Below, one piece after another: positions 7,323 to 16,401 of a stretch of DNA of 53,179 bases. Source of the DNA: Lachnospiraceae bacterium (GTDB lineage: Bacteria > Bacillota > Clostridia > Lachnospirales > Lachnospiraceae); assembly GCA_014804445.1 (NCBI GenBank), contig JAAUZU010000004.1, positions 1 to 53,179 of the forward strand, given 5' to 3'. The notes beneath the pieces were generated by a model. The model had not been told where the DNA came from and did no database searches. It worked only from the letters and a program-made list of their open reading frames with translations. Numbering within the stretch: position 1 is the first letter of the stretch; every line of letters begins with the position of its first letter. The position numbers and the translations under genes are program-made.

Positions 7323-9471
7323 CCAAAACACCTCCTTCACAAAGCACACATTCCATCAAATCAGCCTCCAAAACATCTGCAAGAAGTTTGCCGGCTAAAT
7401 GGCCTCGCCAAATCTTTGTTTGAGACTTTCTTAATTCCTTAAATTCTTCTACTCTTAAAATGGCGCTTTGCTCTGCCATCTTCATATCATCTGCTGATAA
7501 ACGCTGCTGAATTTCTTGTTGCCATCTTCTGATAAACTTCTTAGCGTCATCGAAATCCTTATTTTGCTTATCGCCAGTTGTTCTCTTTTGCCTCGCCGTG
7601 CCTCCCGGTTCAATTTCTAATGTGTAGTAAGGTGTATCTGGTTCTTCGGTTTTTCTTAAAAACACAATGTAAGATTCTCTTTTTTGGATGCGTTCAAAGT
7701 AAATATCACTTCTATCCAAGCAATGGCCCAACACCCGACCTTCAACAATAATGTCTTCAATTTTGTCCGGCACAATAATCTGATACTTCTTATCAGCATA
7801 TTCATATTTACCCTTGATTGATTGGCAAATACTATCTACATCAGGGAATTTTTCAGCAATCTCTCCTGCTCTCTTGGCGATTTCGCTGCCGCCGGACAGT
7901 TTTACTGCCTCATCGTGGCTTGCAATCAAGTCTTTTGGTTTATAAAACAATTCCAATTTGGTGTTCATTTTTAACCTATTTGCCATGCATAAGTAGTCAT
8001 TCCATGTAGAAAGCAATTCCTTCGGCTTGCGCTTTGATAGTTCATATTGCTTTTTCAGATAATTACAAATTTTTCTCTCGCTCATCCTGTCTAAAATAAA
8101 CTCAATGTGCTTCGGTTCTATTTCATGCTCCACCAAATAAGTAATATCTTCATCACAGATGTTTTTCAGATTAAGCTTTTCGTATTTCAGCCATTTTAAG
8201 AACAGGAATCCTCCGTTTTGACTTCTCAATCTGCCGAGTCGATACTTATCGATATCCAATGCTTTTCCAAGGTCTTTGATGGTTTTGATATCCAATTCGT
8301 TATTTTTGTAAACCACATCGAACGTCAACTGTGTAAGTCCTGCCTTGGCTAACTGTTCCAAATACGGTTTTCTCTTAACGTTTTCAATAAAAATCTCTGG
8401 ATCCTGTCTTTCTAGACTACTTATCATCTGAAGCAACCCTGTTCTCCCTAATTTATCTGAAAGAGTATGTAGATTTTTGGTGTAAACCATTCCTAACTGA
8501 GTATAATAATATCCGCCGCCCGAAACACTTGTTATAATCCAACGCTGTTCCACATTCTTATAAAGCCCATAGTAAAATGCTTGTCCACACAAGTTTTCAT
8601 CATAAATCACCCGCCTGTATTCAAAAACAGCACTATCAGCATTCTCATATTTGCCTTTATAGTAGTGTCTTCGTGCGCTGAACTCCCTTACTACAAATCC
8701 GTCCTCGCATTTCTGTAACAAATAAACATTTTCATCCTTCGTATAAAAGTTTCCAGCTTTTCCTCTACTCTTAAACTGGACTTCTCTGCTACAACACTTG
8801 CATTTTCCTAAAGAATTGTGCTTGGGCTTGTCGATAGGCACTGTCTTGTCGCAATACGTGCAATAACCTTCCTCAGCCCCTTTTCTTGAGTATTCATAGA
8901 AAATGTAATGCTGTTTCATTCCTTTTTTATCCACCCAATTATTAAAATCTTTTGGAATTTCCGGAACCTGTTCCAAAGCCATATCCCATGCTCCGGTTTC
9001 TCTTCTATGGCGTTGCTTTAGTTCATCAGCCCTTACACTAAATTGATATTCATGGATTCCTTTATATCCACCATTACCCACTCCGAGATATCTCTTTATA
9101 CTCCGATTTCCCTCTGGATTTATAAACTTCCCAGAGTGCCAAGTGTATTCCGGCCACTCAAGCATATCAACTTTGGCATTGCGCCATTTCTGCTTTTTAA
9201 CATCCCATGTGATAAACTCCCCATCCTCTTTGTTGATGAATAACTCATACACCGGGCGATTTATTCCTTTTCTCATTTCATCAGCAAGGAAAAAAGCCAC
9301 TTTCAAAATGCCACTCAGAATTTGGCAGCGGAGATATATTCCGTATTTGTATTTATGGGTGGTTCCACCATATCCGTAATGATGCACTTTCGGAACATCC
9401 ATGCCAGCCATTTTCATCATCGTATCAGTCGCTTTTAGCGTCCTCAGCTTTTTTAAAATTTCTTTTTTCAT
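7282..9471 (-). CDS. PcfJ-like protein
   Basis: A 729-residue protein matching the PcfJ family, named from the conjugative plasmid pCF10 and also found in phages and ICEs. It has a treble of cysteines near residues 204-227 (YCTYC, CKCC), likely one zinc site. A C-terminal block near residues 570-620 (VEGRVLGHCLD ... IVFLRK ... PYYTLEIEP) is the conserved PcfJ domain. The biochemical function is unknown. The gene overlaps its upstream neighbour by 4 bp. By eye it is clearly richer in A+T than the genes on either side (about 38% G+C in the 60 bases from 8401), suggesting a separately acquired module. Confidence 0.85.
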   Translation of the reverse strand: MKKEILKKLRTLKATDTMMKMAGMDVPKVHHYGYGGTTHKYKYGIYLRCQILSGILKVAFFLADEMRKGINRPVYELFINKEDGEFITWDVKKQKWRNAKVDMLEWPEYTWHSGKFINPEGNRSIKRYLGVGNGGYKGIHEYQFSVRADELKQRHRRETGAWDMALEQVPEIPKDFNNWVDKKGMKQHYIFYEYSRKGAEEGYCTYCDKTVPIDKPKHNSLGKCKCCSREVQFKSRGKAGNFYTKDENVYLLQKCEDGFVVREFSARRHYYKGKYENADSAVFEYRRVIYDENLCGQAFYYGLYKNVEQRWIITSVSGGGYYYTQLGMVYTKNLHTLSDKLGRTGLLQMISSLERQDPEIFIENVKRKPYLEQLAKAGLTQLTFDVVYKNNELDIKTIKDLGKALDIDKYRLGRLRSQNGGFLFLKWLKYEKLNLKNICDEDITYLVEHEIEPKHIEFILDRMSERKICNYLKKQYELSKRKPKELLSTWNDYLCMANRLKMNTKLELFYKPKDLIASHDEAVKLSGGSEIAKRAGEIAEKFPDVDSICQSIKGKYEYADKKYQIIVPDKIEDIIVEGRVLGHCLDRSDIYFERIQKRESYIVFLRKTEEPDTPYYTLEIEPGGTARQKRTTGDKQNKDFDDAKKFIRRWQQEIQQRLSADDMKMAEQSAILRVEEFKELRKSQTKIWRGHLAGKLLADVLEADLMECVLCEGGVLDGGKEQEPHLQPA

Positions 9472-10040
9472 GCGCCTTCACCTTCTTTTAAGTATTTCTC
9501 GCCGCAGATGTCATACCAGATATCTTCCTCAATTTTTTCTCCATCCACAATATACAATCCTATCTCTGCAACATTTCTATCTTTGAGATTTTCCTTGACA
9601 AACCCCAACACATTGCCTTTCCTTCCTTGCGCAATCGGGTTTTTACCACGGACAATCACAAACTTATTTCTTACAATAGCCTCATCCACATATACTTGAT
9701 TTCCGTTTTCTCTAAACGGATGGTCACTGATATACTTTAGGCTATGTGCCACAAATTCCTCTAAACTCAACTGCTTAACAAGTTTCATCCTAGTGCAGGC
9801 GATTTTTGTATCACTGCCATCCTCATGAATATCTCCGTCTGCCAAGACAATGTAATACACAGCATTGTCCCACTCCGGATAGTAAGTAAGGCAGTCCAAC
9901 GGATTTTCCGCACAATGAAATCCTTTCTGTCTGCAATTTGCTTCTGGTTCCTCATTCCATATTCCGAGCTTGTACTGAAAGCGGTTCCCTCCCGATACAC
10001 ACGACAGGTCTTTCCTAAAACCTTTATATGCTATCATCAT
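9468..10040 (-). CDS. Conserved mobile-element protein of unknown function, PcfJ partner
   Basis: A 190-residue protein with a distinctive N-terminus: MMIAYKGFRKDLSC, then KGFHCAENPLDCLTYYP near residues 39-55. The GFHCxxxPxDC pattern recurs in proteins encoded beside pcfJ in other elements, to my recollection. The C-terminal half looks beta-rich. GGAGGG precedes the tandem ATG codons at 10040. It overlaps pcfJ by 4 bp and shares its A+T-rich composition, so the two probably moved together. I do not know its function. Confidence 0.7.
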   Translation of the reverse strand: MMIAYKGFRKDLSCVSGGNRFQYKLGIWNEEPEANCRQKGFHCAENPLDCLTYYPEWDNAVYYIVLADGDIHEDGSDTKIACTRMKLVKQLSLEEFVAHSLKYISDHPFRENGNQVYVDEAIVRNKFVIVRGKNPIAQGRKGNVLGFVKENLKDRNVAEIGLYIVDGEKIEEDIWYDICGEKYLKEGEGA

Positions 10041-10052
10041 CTGTTCGCCCTC

Positions 10053-10721
10053 CTAAAACATGTCAAACAACGAGAATTGCCCTTCCATATCATTTTTGCT
10101 TTTCGTAGGCTTCGGCTTTTCTTCCTGTTTTAGTTCCTCCTGTTTAGAAGCAGTTTTCTCTTTCTTATTGATATCCTTTGCAGACCGGTTCTGTTTAGCT
10201 GCTTTTTGCTTCGCTTTTTCCGCCTCTACTTCTGATTTATCATCCAAGTCGTAATATTCATAAATCCATGCAAATAGCAAATCCGACGAAACCGGCGTAA
10301 CAATCGGAGAACCATTTCTCGCAGCTTCTTTTTCTTTATCTGACGGGTTTCTTAATCCCATAGCCTTGTTTCCACAATATTTCATGCACCGAGCAAATGA
10401 TTTGTGTTCCATCAGTACCTTAGAATTAAAACTTTCATCCTCATTGGCCTTTTTGACAAGTTCGCCAAATACCATATTAAACTGAGTCTTGGCCACATCC
10501 TTATATTGCTTATCTATGTTGGATAAAATCTGTTCCTCTTCTGCTTTCAATTTATCCTCACCCGTTGTGTATGTAGGTTTTTTCTCAGCAAGTTCGTTTT
10601 CAGCCTTTTCTCCCGTATCCGTCTGAATAATGCCAGTTTCTTCACCGGCATTATTTTCTGCCGTCTCCTCTGCAATAGTTTCCTTAATATCTTCTGTTAA
10701 ACTCTTTTTATCTTCGCTCAT
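10053..10721 (-). CDS. Possible nested PcfK-like protein from an in-frame internal start
   Basis: Within the methylase fusion gene, and in the same frame, an ATG at 10721-10719 is preceded by CAGGAGG with 8-base spacing, as strong as any gene start in this operon. Initiation here would make a 222-residue protein equal to the PcfK-like domain alone. In many elements pcfK is a separate gene (known of the family). Either the stop between the two genes was lost and the old start remains, or two products are made deliberately. The site is seen in the sequence; its use is inference. Confidence 0.55.
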   Translation of the reverse strand: MSEDKKSLTEDIKETIAEETAENNAGEETGIIQTDTGEKAENELAEKKPTYTTGEDKLKAEEEQILSNIDKQYKDVAKTQFNMVFGELVKKANEDESFNSKVLMEHKSFARCMKYCGNKAMGLRNPSDKEKEAARNGSPIVTPVSSDLLFAWIYEYYDLDDKSEVEAEKAKQKAAKQNRSAKDINKKEKTASKQEELKQEEKPKPTKSKNDMEGQFSLFDMF

Positions 10722-11564
10722 ATAACAATCCTCCTGTTCGTTTCCAAAGAAGAAAAAGTACTCTTTTCCAACTTTGTTTTCTACTGTTATCTGTTGTGGT
10801 TCTTCATCACGAACCAAAGTATTCAGCCCCAATGCTTCCTTAATCCGTCGCCCTATCCACTCATTCCTAAAATAGAATGGCGTGTACCAGAATTCTTGTC
10901 CTTCTTTTTCAGCCGGTGCCAGACCGGAACCGCAGACGGGATTGGTAAGGGTATTTGCTATTACCACATATCCCGAACAGCCAAGGAGTGAAAGCTGTAT
11001 GTAACACATCATGCCGACTATCCTGTCTATGTCCTGTGCGGCAAAAATCACTTGGGTCTGGTAATTGACTTCGCGCTTTCTGAATGTATTGGCAGCCGCT
11101 ATCAGTGTTGCCCCTGCACCACACGCGGGGTCCATAACCGATACATACCCCCGCTTGGAAATTTCATCTTTAACACCATCACCAATATTAATCTCCGCCA
11201 TGCACTTACAGACGTCGTACGGCGTAAAAAACTGCCCTCTCCAGTGGTTTCCCAGCTCCAACCGCATATACATTTCCCCGAGGAAATCCTGTTCCGGCTC
11301 TTTGTCCAGAGCCAGCGTAATACAGGCAAACAGCTTTGCCACTGTTTCCACTGAGCCCAGATGCTCGATGCACTGCAGATACTCCTTCTCCCTTTCTTCA
11401 TATCTATCCGGCGTCCTGTCTACCGTGTTACTTAGGCTGCATGCAATAGCGCATATCACATCTGCCCATACTTCCCAAGCACTCCGCGCATAGCACAATC
11501 CTTTGAAAATATCCAGAAACTCTTTTGCATTGCCCTCTATCTTTTCGCTGTGCTTTTTAGCCAC
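10053..11564 (-). CDS. N6-methylase-like domain fused to a PcfK-like domain
   Basis: A 503-residue protein starting at a GTG with AAAGGAGG 8 bases upstream. Residues 1 to about 260 resemble type I N6-adenine methylases: QFFTPYD at 111-117 and the SAM-binding DPACGAG at 145-151. Where the catalytic NPPY/F motif is expected the chain reads TNPVCGSG (207-214), so methyl transfer is doubtful. Residues 282-503 are an acidic, Lys/Glu-rich PcfK-like domain; this family includes the Cas9 inhibitor AcrIIA9. The chain ends QFSLFDMF, which resembles a clamp-binding peptide. The domain junction coincides with a base-composition change and an internal ribosome site. Confidence 0.75.
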   Translation of the reverse strand: MAKKHSEKIEGNAKEFLDIFKGLCYARSAWEVWADVICAIACSLSNTVDRTPDRYEEREKEYLQCIEHLGSVETVAKLFACITLALDKEPEQDFLGEMYMRLELGNHWRGQFFTPYDVCKCMAEINIGDGVKDEISKRGYVSVMDPACGAGATLIAAANTFRKREVNYQTQVIFAAQDIDRIVGMMCYIQLSLLGCSGYVVIANTLTNPVCGSGLAPAEKEGQEFWYTPFYFRNEWIGRRIKEALGLNTLVRDEEPQQITVENKVGKEYFFFFGNEQEDCYMSEDKKSLTEDIKETIAEETAENNAGEETGIIQTDTGEKAENELAEKKPTYTTGEDKLKAEEEQILSNIDKQYKDVAKTQFNMVFGELVKKANEDESFNSKVLMEHKSFARCMKYCGNKAMGLRNPSDKEKEAARNGSPIVTPVSSDLLFAWIYEYYDLDDKSEVEAEKAKQKAAKQNRSAKDINKKEKTASKQEELKQEEKPKPTKSKNDMEGQFSLFDMF

Positions 11565-12477
11565 TGGCTGTCCCTCCTTTCTGTCCTGAGTTTAATAACT
11601 GCCTCTCCAGTTTCTCAAAGTCGTATTCCCTCTGTTGGAAATTGTTAAACTCATTTTTCTTGGTGCTCTGAGGTTCTGCCTTGGTATAATTTGCGTCCAG
11701 ATAGTCAATGTAACCGCTGTTAAAGAATGTGCTGCCATTCTGGTAAGACAAATAGTCCACACTGTCAACATACTGCTTATAGCGCCTTATTGCTCTTTCC
11801 ATTTCGTCAAAACCAATCTTAAGCAGCTTCCGCTTTTGGGCTTCTGATACTTTTCCTTTGCCTTTCTTAAGCGGATACATTTGCCATAGACGCTCAAACA
11901 GTGCCAAAGCGTCAGCTTTGCACATATTATTTTTATATTTACTTTTATTTACTTTACTTTCCTTTATAGGCGGGAAACCGGGGTTTCGCGACGGGAAACT
12001 AGGGTTTCTCCCCGGGAAATCAGGGTTTTGCTCTTGGAAACTGCTATTTAAGGGTGTCTTTATCAAACCTTTGCAGTCTTCGTCCTGCAAAAGCCAATAG
12101 TCGGAAATTACGGTTCGCACATCTCGTTCCTTAACAACTTCCCAATATCTTCTTTGGATGCCTCTACTGGTAAGCACTCCCCACCTGTCAAACAGCCTTT
12201 TATCAAAAAGACCAATCTGCAAGCAGTAGTCCACGGTTTCCTTAACCGTACCGGAACCAATGCCGCCGCCCATTTTTCTTGATGTGGATGCACAATCGTC
12301 ATAGCCCCATTGGTAGAAGTATCCTTCTCCACCATAAGCCCTCTGGCAGAGGTAGAAATATATCCCAAATCCTATCCACCCCTGCGCATCGAGAAGCTTG
12401 TCTATTTTGGTATCATTGTCAAACATTGTTACCGACCACCCAGAATAATCAATCCCTCTTTTTGGTGGTCTTGCCAT
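11557..12477 (-). CDS. Replisome organiser, DUF4373/DnaD-like
   Basis: A 306-residue phage replication initiator-type protein. The N-terminus (MARPPKRGIDYSGWSV ... DKLLDAQGWIGFGIYFYLC) is the DUF4373/Lin1244 winged-helix domain. A linker near residues 145-175 repeats a seven-residue unit ending in Asn-Pro (NPDFPGR, NPSFPSR, NPGFPP). A C-terminal region contains LWQMYPLKKGKGKVSEAQKR, typical of replisome organisers. GGAGG precedes the ATG. Such proteins bind origin repeats inside their own gene and load the host helicase; the linker DNA here holds matching iterons. No DnaC-like loader is adjacent. Confidence 0.8.
   Translation of the reverse strand: MARPPKRGIDYSGWSVTMFDNDTKIDKLLDAQGWIGFGIYFYLCQRAYGGEGYFYQWGYDDCASTSRKMGGGIGSGTVKETVDYCLQIGLFDKRLFDRWGVLTSRGIQRRYWEVVKERDVRTVISDYWLLQDEDCKGLIKTPLNSSFQEQNPDFPGRNPSFPSRNPGFPPIKESKVNKSKYKNNMCKADALALFERLWQMYPLKKGKGKVSEAQKRKLLKIGFDEMERAIRRYKQYVDSVDYLSYQNGSTFFNSGYIDYLDANYTKAEPQSTKKNEFNNFQQREYDFEKLERQLLNSGQKGGTASG
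11972..12055. repeat. Four 21-bp iterons inside the replisome organiser gene (candidate origin)
   Basis: Copies begin at 11972, 11993, 12014 and 12035, exactly 21 bp apart. On the plus strand each reads GGGAAA then about four bases then GGGTTT; the first is a perfect dyad GAAACC-GG-GGTTTC, the second has GAAAC/GTTTC arms, and the third and fourth are degenerate. The 21-bp period equals two helical turns and seven codons. Iterons within the initiator gene are the usual origin layout of lactococcal and related phages; origin function here is inference. Confidence 0.6.
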
Positions 12478-12547
12478 TGTTTTTCCTCCATTCCATGTCC
12501 TCTTCTCCACCAACCTGTCTAATGATTTCTAGGCTCCTGTCTTTCAT
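12449..12547 (-). CDS. Possible 32-aa protein coupled to the SbcD-SbcC gene
   Basis: An ATG at 12547 overlaps the SbcD-SbcC stop codon as ATGA, with GAGGTGG upstream. The frame gives 32 charged residues (MKDRSLEIIRQVGGEED...) and overlaps the first 29 bp of the replisome organiser. It could be a real coupled small protein or just a reinitiation frame bridging two genes. Confidence 0.35.
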   Translation of the reverse strand: MKDRSLEIIRQVGGEEDMEWRKNNGKTTKKRD

Positions 12548-15500
12548 GAATCCCACCTCACATGGCTTCCACTCTCATCTTTATAGACCTCAACTGCCTG
12601 TGGAAACCTTGCCTTGAATTCTTTATCATGCGTAATTGCCATGACCTTTAATCCCTGATATCTCTGCTGTATTGCCTCCAGCGCGTCCACATATGCCTGT
12701 GTTCCATCTGTATCCAAAAACGGGGGTTCGTCAATCTGCAAAAATCCAAGCTGGATACCCGCCGATGATGACTTGATTTCAGCCAGTGCAAGGATTACGG
12801 ACAGGGAAGACTTTACCTTTTCACCTCCGGATTTTGACAGGTAGGGCAGTGCCGGTTTGCCATATTCCTCTATGAAAATATCCAGAGATACCTTTTCCTT
12901 CCCATTCTTCAGCATCCGTTCCAATCGGAATTCCACGCCCATCTTGCCGCCTGTCATCTGTCCGAGAATGGCATTGGCGGTTGCTGTCAGCTTAGGGATA
13001 ATGGAGCGGATAATCTGATGAGGCACACCGCTTTGGCTGAACGCAGTCTTTAATACCTCGTAATCTGCCACTTCCTTTGCATGTTCAACTAGCTTCTCCT
13101 GTAATGCTGCAATCTCCTGCTTAAGCTTTGCAATCTGCTCTTCCTGCTGTTGCAAGGCGCCAACTGCCATTTGCTTTTCTCTCACGGTGGCATTAAGTGA
13201 ATCCACTTCTGCATCCATCGAAGCTACAACTCCCTCCAATTCCTCCATGCCGCCCATGGCAGAGAGCTCCTTGTCTGCTTCCTTCTGCTTTTCGGAAATC
13301 TCGGCAACAATGCCATCCAGTTCCGCTTTCAGTTCCATCAAACGCTTCTGCGCAGTAAGGTTCCTCTCTTCTTCTACCGGAAGCTGTTTTTCTTTCTCGA
13401 GCCACGGCTCAAGCATGGCAATGGAATTCAGCACCTGTACATGTTCATCAAATGCTTCTGCATACCGGTCACGTTCCTGTACTGCCTCTGCACCCTTTAA
13501 TTTGACCTCTGCGAGCCTTTTTTTGGCGTCAGCTATGTTTGACTGCAAATGCCCTATACCAGCCTCTAACAGGGCAATCTTGCTTTCCCTCTGGTTCAGT
13601 TCTGCCAGCTTATTCACATACGGTTTCAGCTCGGTGCACTTCTGGCGAAGTTCCTCCACTCTAGCATTCGGATTTTCCATGCCTTCAAGCTGGGCTTGCA
13701 GGGAAGATATTTTCTCGTCATACGGAACCAGAGCCGCTTTATACTCTGCATTCATTGTCTCTATCTGTCCCGGATATTCGCCAAGAGCATTCTTAGCTGA
13801 GATGGCCGTTGCGAGGAATCCGCATTTTGCATTGCCGATATCCACGCACTCCACATTTTCGAGAAGTTCAGCCTGCTTCTGGTATTCAGCCAGCTTTTGA
13901 CCCATTCCCTTTAATCTGTACTCATACTCTGAGCAAACACCAGCACGCTCATGTCGAGCATCAGAAAGCTGCTGTTCCAGTTCTCTGTAGGACCGTTCGC
14001 GCTCATACGCTTCATCCAACTGTTTCTTGGATTGTTCATACTCCGCAGCATTTGAGCGGATAACCGCATCCCGCTCTGTCGGTTGCAGCGCTGCTAATTC
14101 CGTTTCTTTTTGAGATACCTTCCTCCTCATGCTGTCAATGGATTTCTGCTCTGCGTCTGCCTGCTGTCTAAAGCTCTCTGCATCCCTTTTCTTGGAGGCG
14201 TACAGCGCCGATTCGCCGGCTAGCTGCTTTTCTCTTTCAATTTGGGAATTGTACTCCGCCACTTTCGCTTCAATTTCCGCTCTGCTGTTGAGGATAATCC
14301 CACTGCTCTCAATGATTGTCTGCTGAGTGGCTCTGTTTTGGTCTGTAGCAGCCTTTTTACTCTGCAGAGTAGTAATAGATGTCAACAGCTTCTCACGCCT
14401 TTCTGCGGCTTCCTGCCGGTTCGCAAGGACAAGTTTCTGCCTGTCCCTCTCCGCTGTTTTTGCCTTCAGGCTGGCCTCACAGGCTGCCAGTTCTTTTTCT
14501 AATGCTTCCAGCTCTTCTCCCGGCTTTCCAAGGCTGGAAATCGTGCCGGTATGGATTTCTATCTCGTCCGCCAGTTTGCCTGCCATAGATTTATGTGTCT
14601 TTTCTTTCTCTGCGGCAATCCTCTCCATATCCTGATACATATTAAGCCCAAGAAGGGTTCCAAGAACTTTTACCCTTTCTTCCGGCTTAGCCTGCAAAAA
14701 CAAGCCGTACTGGTCCTGCATAATAAGGGCACAGGACTTGAATGTGAAACTGTCCATTCCGAGAATATCCTGAATCTCCTGCTGGGTATCGTTATAACGC
14801 TCCTTGGAGCAGTCCTGCCATTCACCATCGATAAACTGTGCAATGTTCAATGTGCCTTTTCCTGAGCGTGCCCTGGTTCTCGTCACGCGCCATTTTTTTC
14901 CGCCAATGCAGAAAGTAAACATAATCGAACCAGAGCGGGCACTTTCATCATTCCGCAGCCAAGGGGCTTTTTTACTGTCATCTTTGATGATTCCCTCTCT
15001 CGGTTCTTCGAAGAGGCAGTCTATAATGGCATCCATGAACAGGCTGCTCTTTCCCGCACCGTTCTGCCCGTTGATTGTGCAGAAGCTGATATTCTCAAAG
15101 TTAAAGGTTTCTTCCGCATAGTTGCGGTAATTTTTCACTGAAATTTCCACCGGCTCAAATATACCGGTATGAGCGGCTGCTTTCGTGCCTGCTTCCGCTT
15201 CTGCAATAATCGGCCTTGCTTTCAGCACCAGCTCCTGCATCTTTTCCTGTTCTACCTGTTTTTCCTCCAAATACTTCACAAGGTTGGTTTCCGGATCCGA
15301 CGCGCCGGCGAGCTCTGTCTTGTTGGCAAATTCCTCAATCTTATCCGGCAGGATTTCCCATACCATGAATGCCCCGTCATCAAGCAGCGCCCTTTCCAAA
15401 ATTGTCTTATTAAAAGCCTTACGGTTTTTCTCACTACAGGTATAACGTATCCTGACAATCTTGTCCTTTACTGCCCCGTTATACCTCCAGTAATTGTAAG

Positions 15501-16401
15501 CAACTTCATCGATGTGTCCAAAGTTAATCGCCGTAATGTCCGTATCCGTAAACTCAAAGCTGATAAACTCACGGTATGGCGTCTTACAGAACCGGCTTTC
15601 CCAGCCCCCAAGCGGCGTATCCGTATGTATCCAGAAACCGCGCTCCTGATTTTCATCGTTAAAATTCAGAGCATTGATGGCGCCCGCGTAAAAGCAGTTC
15701 TCCACATTCGGCACCTTCTGCGGTCTGTGGATATGGCCAAGGGCTACCAAATCATAACCTGCAGCCCTCAATGCTTCCGGCGGCAGCACAGGCTCAAACT
15801 TTGCCAGCAACATTAACTGCCCACTTTCTGTATTGCACCCCGGAACCGTGTAATGCGCCATCAGTATACTTTTCTTGTCGGGGCTGCACTGCGCTTTTAA
15901 CCCCATTACAATGTTGGAAAGCTCCTGCACAAACACTGTATTTTCTTCCTCGAAGGAAAGCCCCGGATGCTCTGCCCTGTATACTCCCCTGTCAAATCCC
16001 GGCAGCACTGCAATGTCCACATCTTCGAAATGGATTACCTGCGGGGTCGCTATAATATGCACATTTGGACGGTCCGCAAACATTTTAGAGAGTACGTTGT
16101 AGAACCCTATGCCGTCATGGTTCGGCGTCCCCCTCATGATGACAACCTCCATTGATACCATTGACAGCCTGTTAATATAACGCGCCGCCGTAACGATTTC
16201 CTCACAGCACCTATCAGACCATACTTTTCCTGCGTCAAATATGTCTCCCGATACCAGCGTATAATCCGGCTGCTCTTCTCCTGCCACCCTTGCCAACTCA
16301 TCAAGGCAGCGCTTTGTATCCTCTGTGCGGAGGTTCACCCCGTCTTTTACTGGGCTTCTAAAATTCCCGATATGCCAGTCTGCTGTTGCTAAAATTTTCA
16401 T
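12544..16401 (-). CDS. SbcD-SbcC (Mre11-Rad50) single-chain fusion nuclease/ATPase
   Basis: A 1285-residue protein joining both subunits of a DNA-end-processing complex. Residues 1 to about 400 are SbcD/Mre11: ADWHIG at 7-12, GDIFDAG at 52-58, GTPNHDG at 91-97 where GNHD is usual, and ALGHIHRP at 220-227, all metal-site motifs. From about 416 it is SbcC/Rad50: Walker A NGQNGAGKSS at 444-453, long coiled coils, a central cysteine pair CVDIGNAKC in place of the CxxC zinc hook, signature LSKSGGEK near 1188, Walker B FLQIDEP near 1220, and a THD switch near 1255. The frame is unbroken throughout. Probable role: end resection and recombination of element DNA. The genes are normally separate. Confidence 0.92.
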   Translation of the reverse strand: MKILATADWHIGNFRSPVKDGVNLRTEDTKRCLDELARVAGEEQPDYTLVSGDIFDAGKVWSDRCCEEIVTAARYINRLSMVSMEVVIMRGTPNHDGIGFYNVLSKMFADRPNVHIIATPQVIHFEDVDIAVLPGFDRGVYRAEHPGLSFEEENTVFVQELSNIVMGLKAQCSPDKKSILMAHYTVPGCNTESGQLMLLAKFEPVLPPEALRAAGYDLVALGHIHRPQKVPNVENCFYAGAINALNFNDENQERGFWIHTDTPLGGWESRFCKTPYREFISFEFTDTDITAINFGHIDEVAYNYWRYNGAVKDKIVRIRYTCSEKNRKAFNKTILERALLDDGAFMVWEILPDKIEEFANKTELAGASDPETNLVKYLEEKQVEQEKMQELVLKARPIIAEAEAGTKAAAHTGIFEPVEISVKNYRNYAEETFNFENISFCTINGQNGAGKSSLFMDAIIDCLFEEPREGIIKDDSKKAPWLRNDESARSGSIMFTFCIGGKKWRVTRTRARSGKGTLNIAQFIDGEWQDCSKERYNDTQQEIQDILGMDSFTFKSCALIMQDQYGLFLQAKPEERVKVLGTLLGLNMYQDMERIAAEKEKTHKSMAGKLADEIEIHTGTISSLGKPGEELEALEKELAACEASLKAKTAERDRQKLVLANRQEAAERREKLLTSITTLQSKKAATDQNRATQQTIIESSGIILNSRAEIEAKVAEYNSQIEREKQLAGESALYASKKRDAESFRQQADAEQKSIDSMRRKVSQKETELAALQPTERDAVIRSNAAEYEQSKKQLDEAYERERSYRELEQQLSDARHERAGVCSEYEYRLKGMGQKLAEYQKQAELLENVECVDIGNAKCGFLATAISAKNALGEYPGQIETMNAEYKAALVPYDEKISSLQAQLEGMENPNARVEELRQKCTELKPYVNKLAELNQRESKIALLEAGIGHLQSNIADAKKRLAEVKLKGAEAVQERDRYAEAFDEHVQVLNSIAMLEPWLEKEKQLPVEEERNLTAQKRLMELKAELDGIVAEISEKQKEADKELSAMGGMEELEGVVASMDAEVDSLNATVREKQMAVGALQQQEEQIAKLKQEIAALQEKLVEHAKEVADYEVLKTAFSQSGVPHQIIRSIIPKLTATANAILGQMTGGKMGVEFRLERMLKNGKEKVSLDIFIEEYGKPALPYLSKSGGEKVKSSLSVILALAEIKSSSAGIQLGFLQIDEPPFLDTDGTQAYVDALEAIQQRYQGLKVMAITHDKEFKARFPQAVEVYKDESGSHVRWDS

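Noticed and set aside
11972..12055. Short CRISPR-like array
   Set aside because: The repeats are 21 bp end to end with no spacers and lie inside a coding sequence; they fit iterons.
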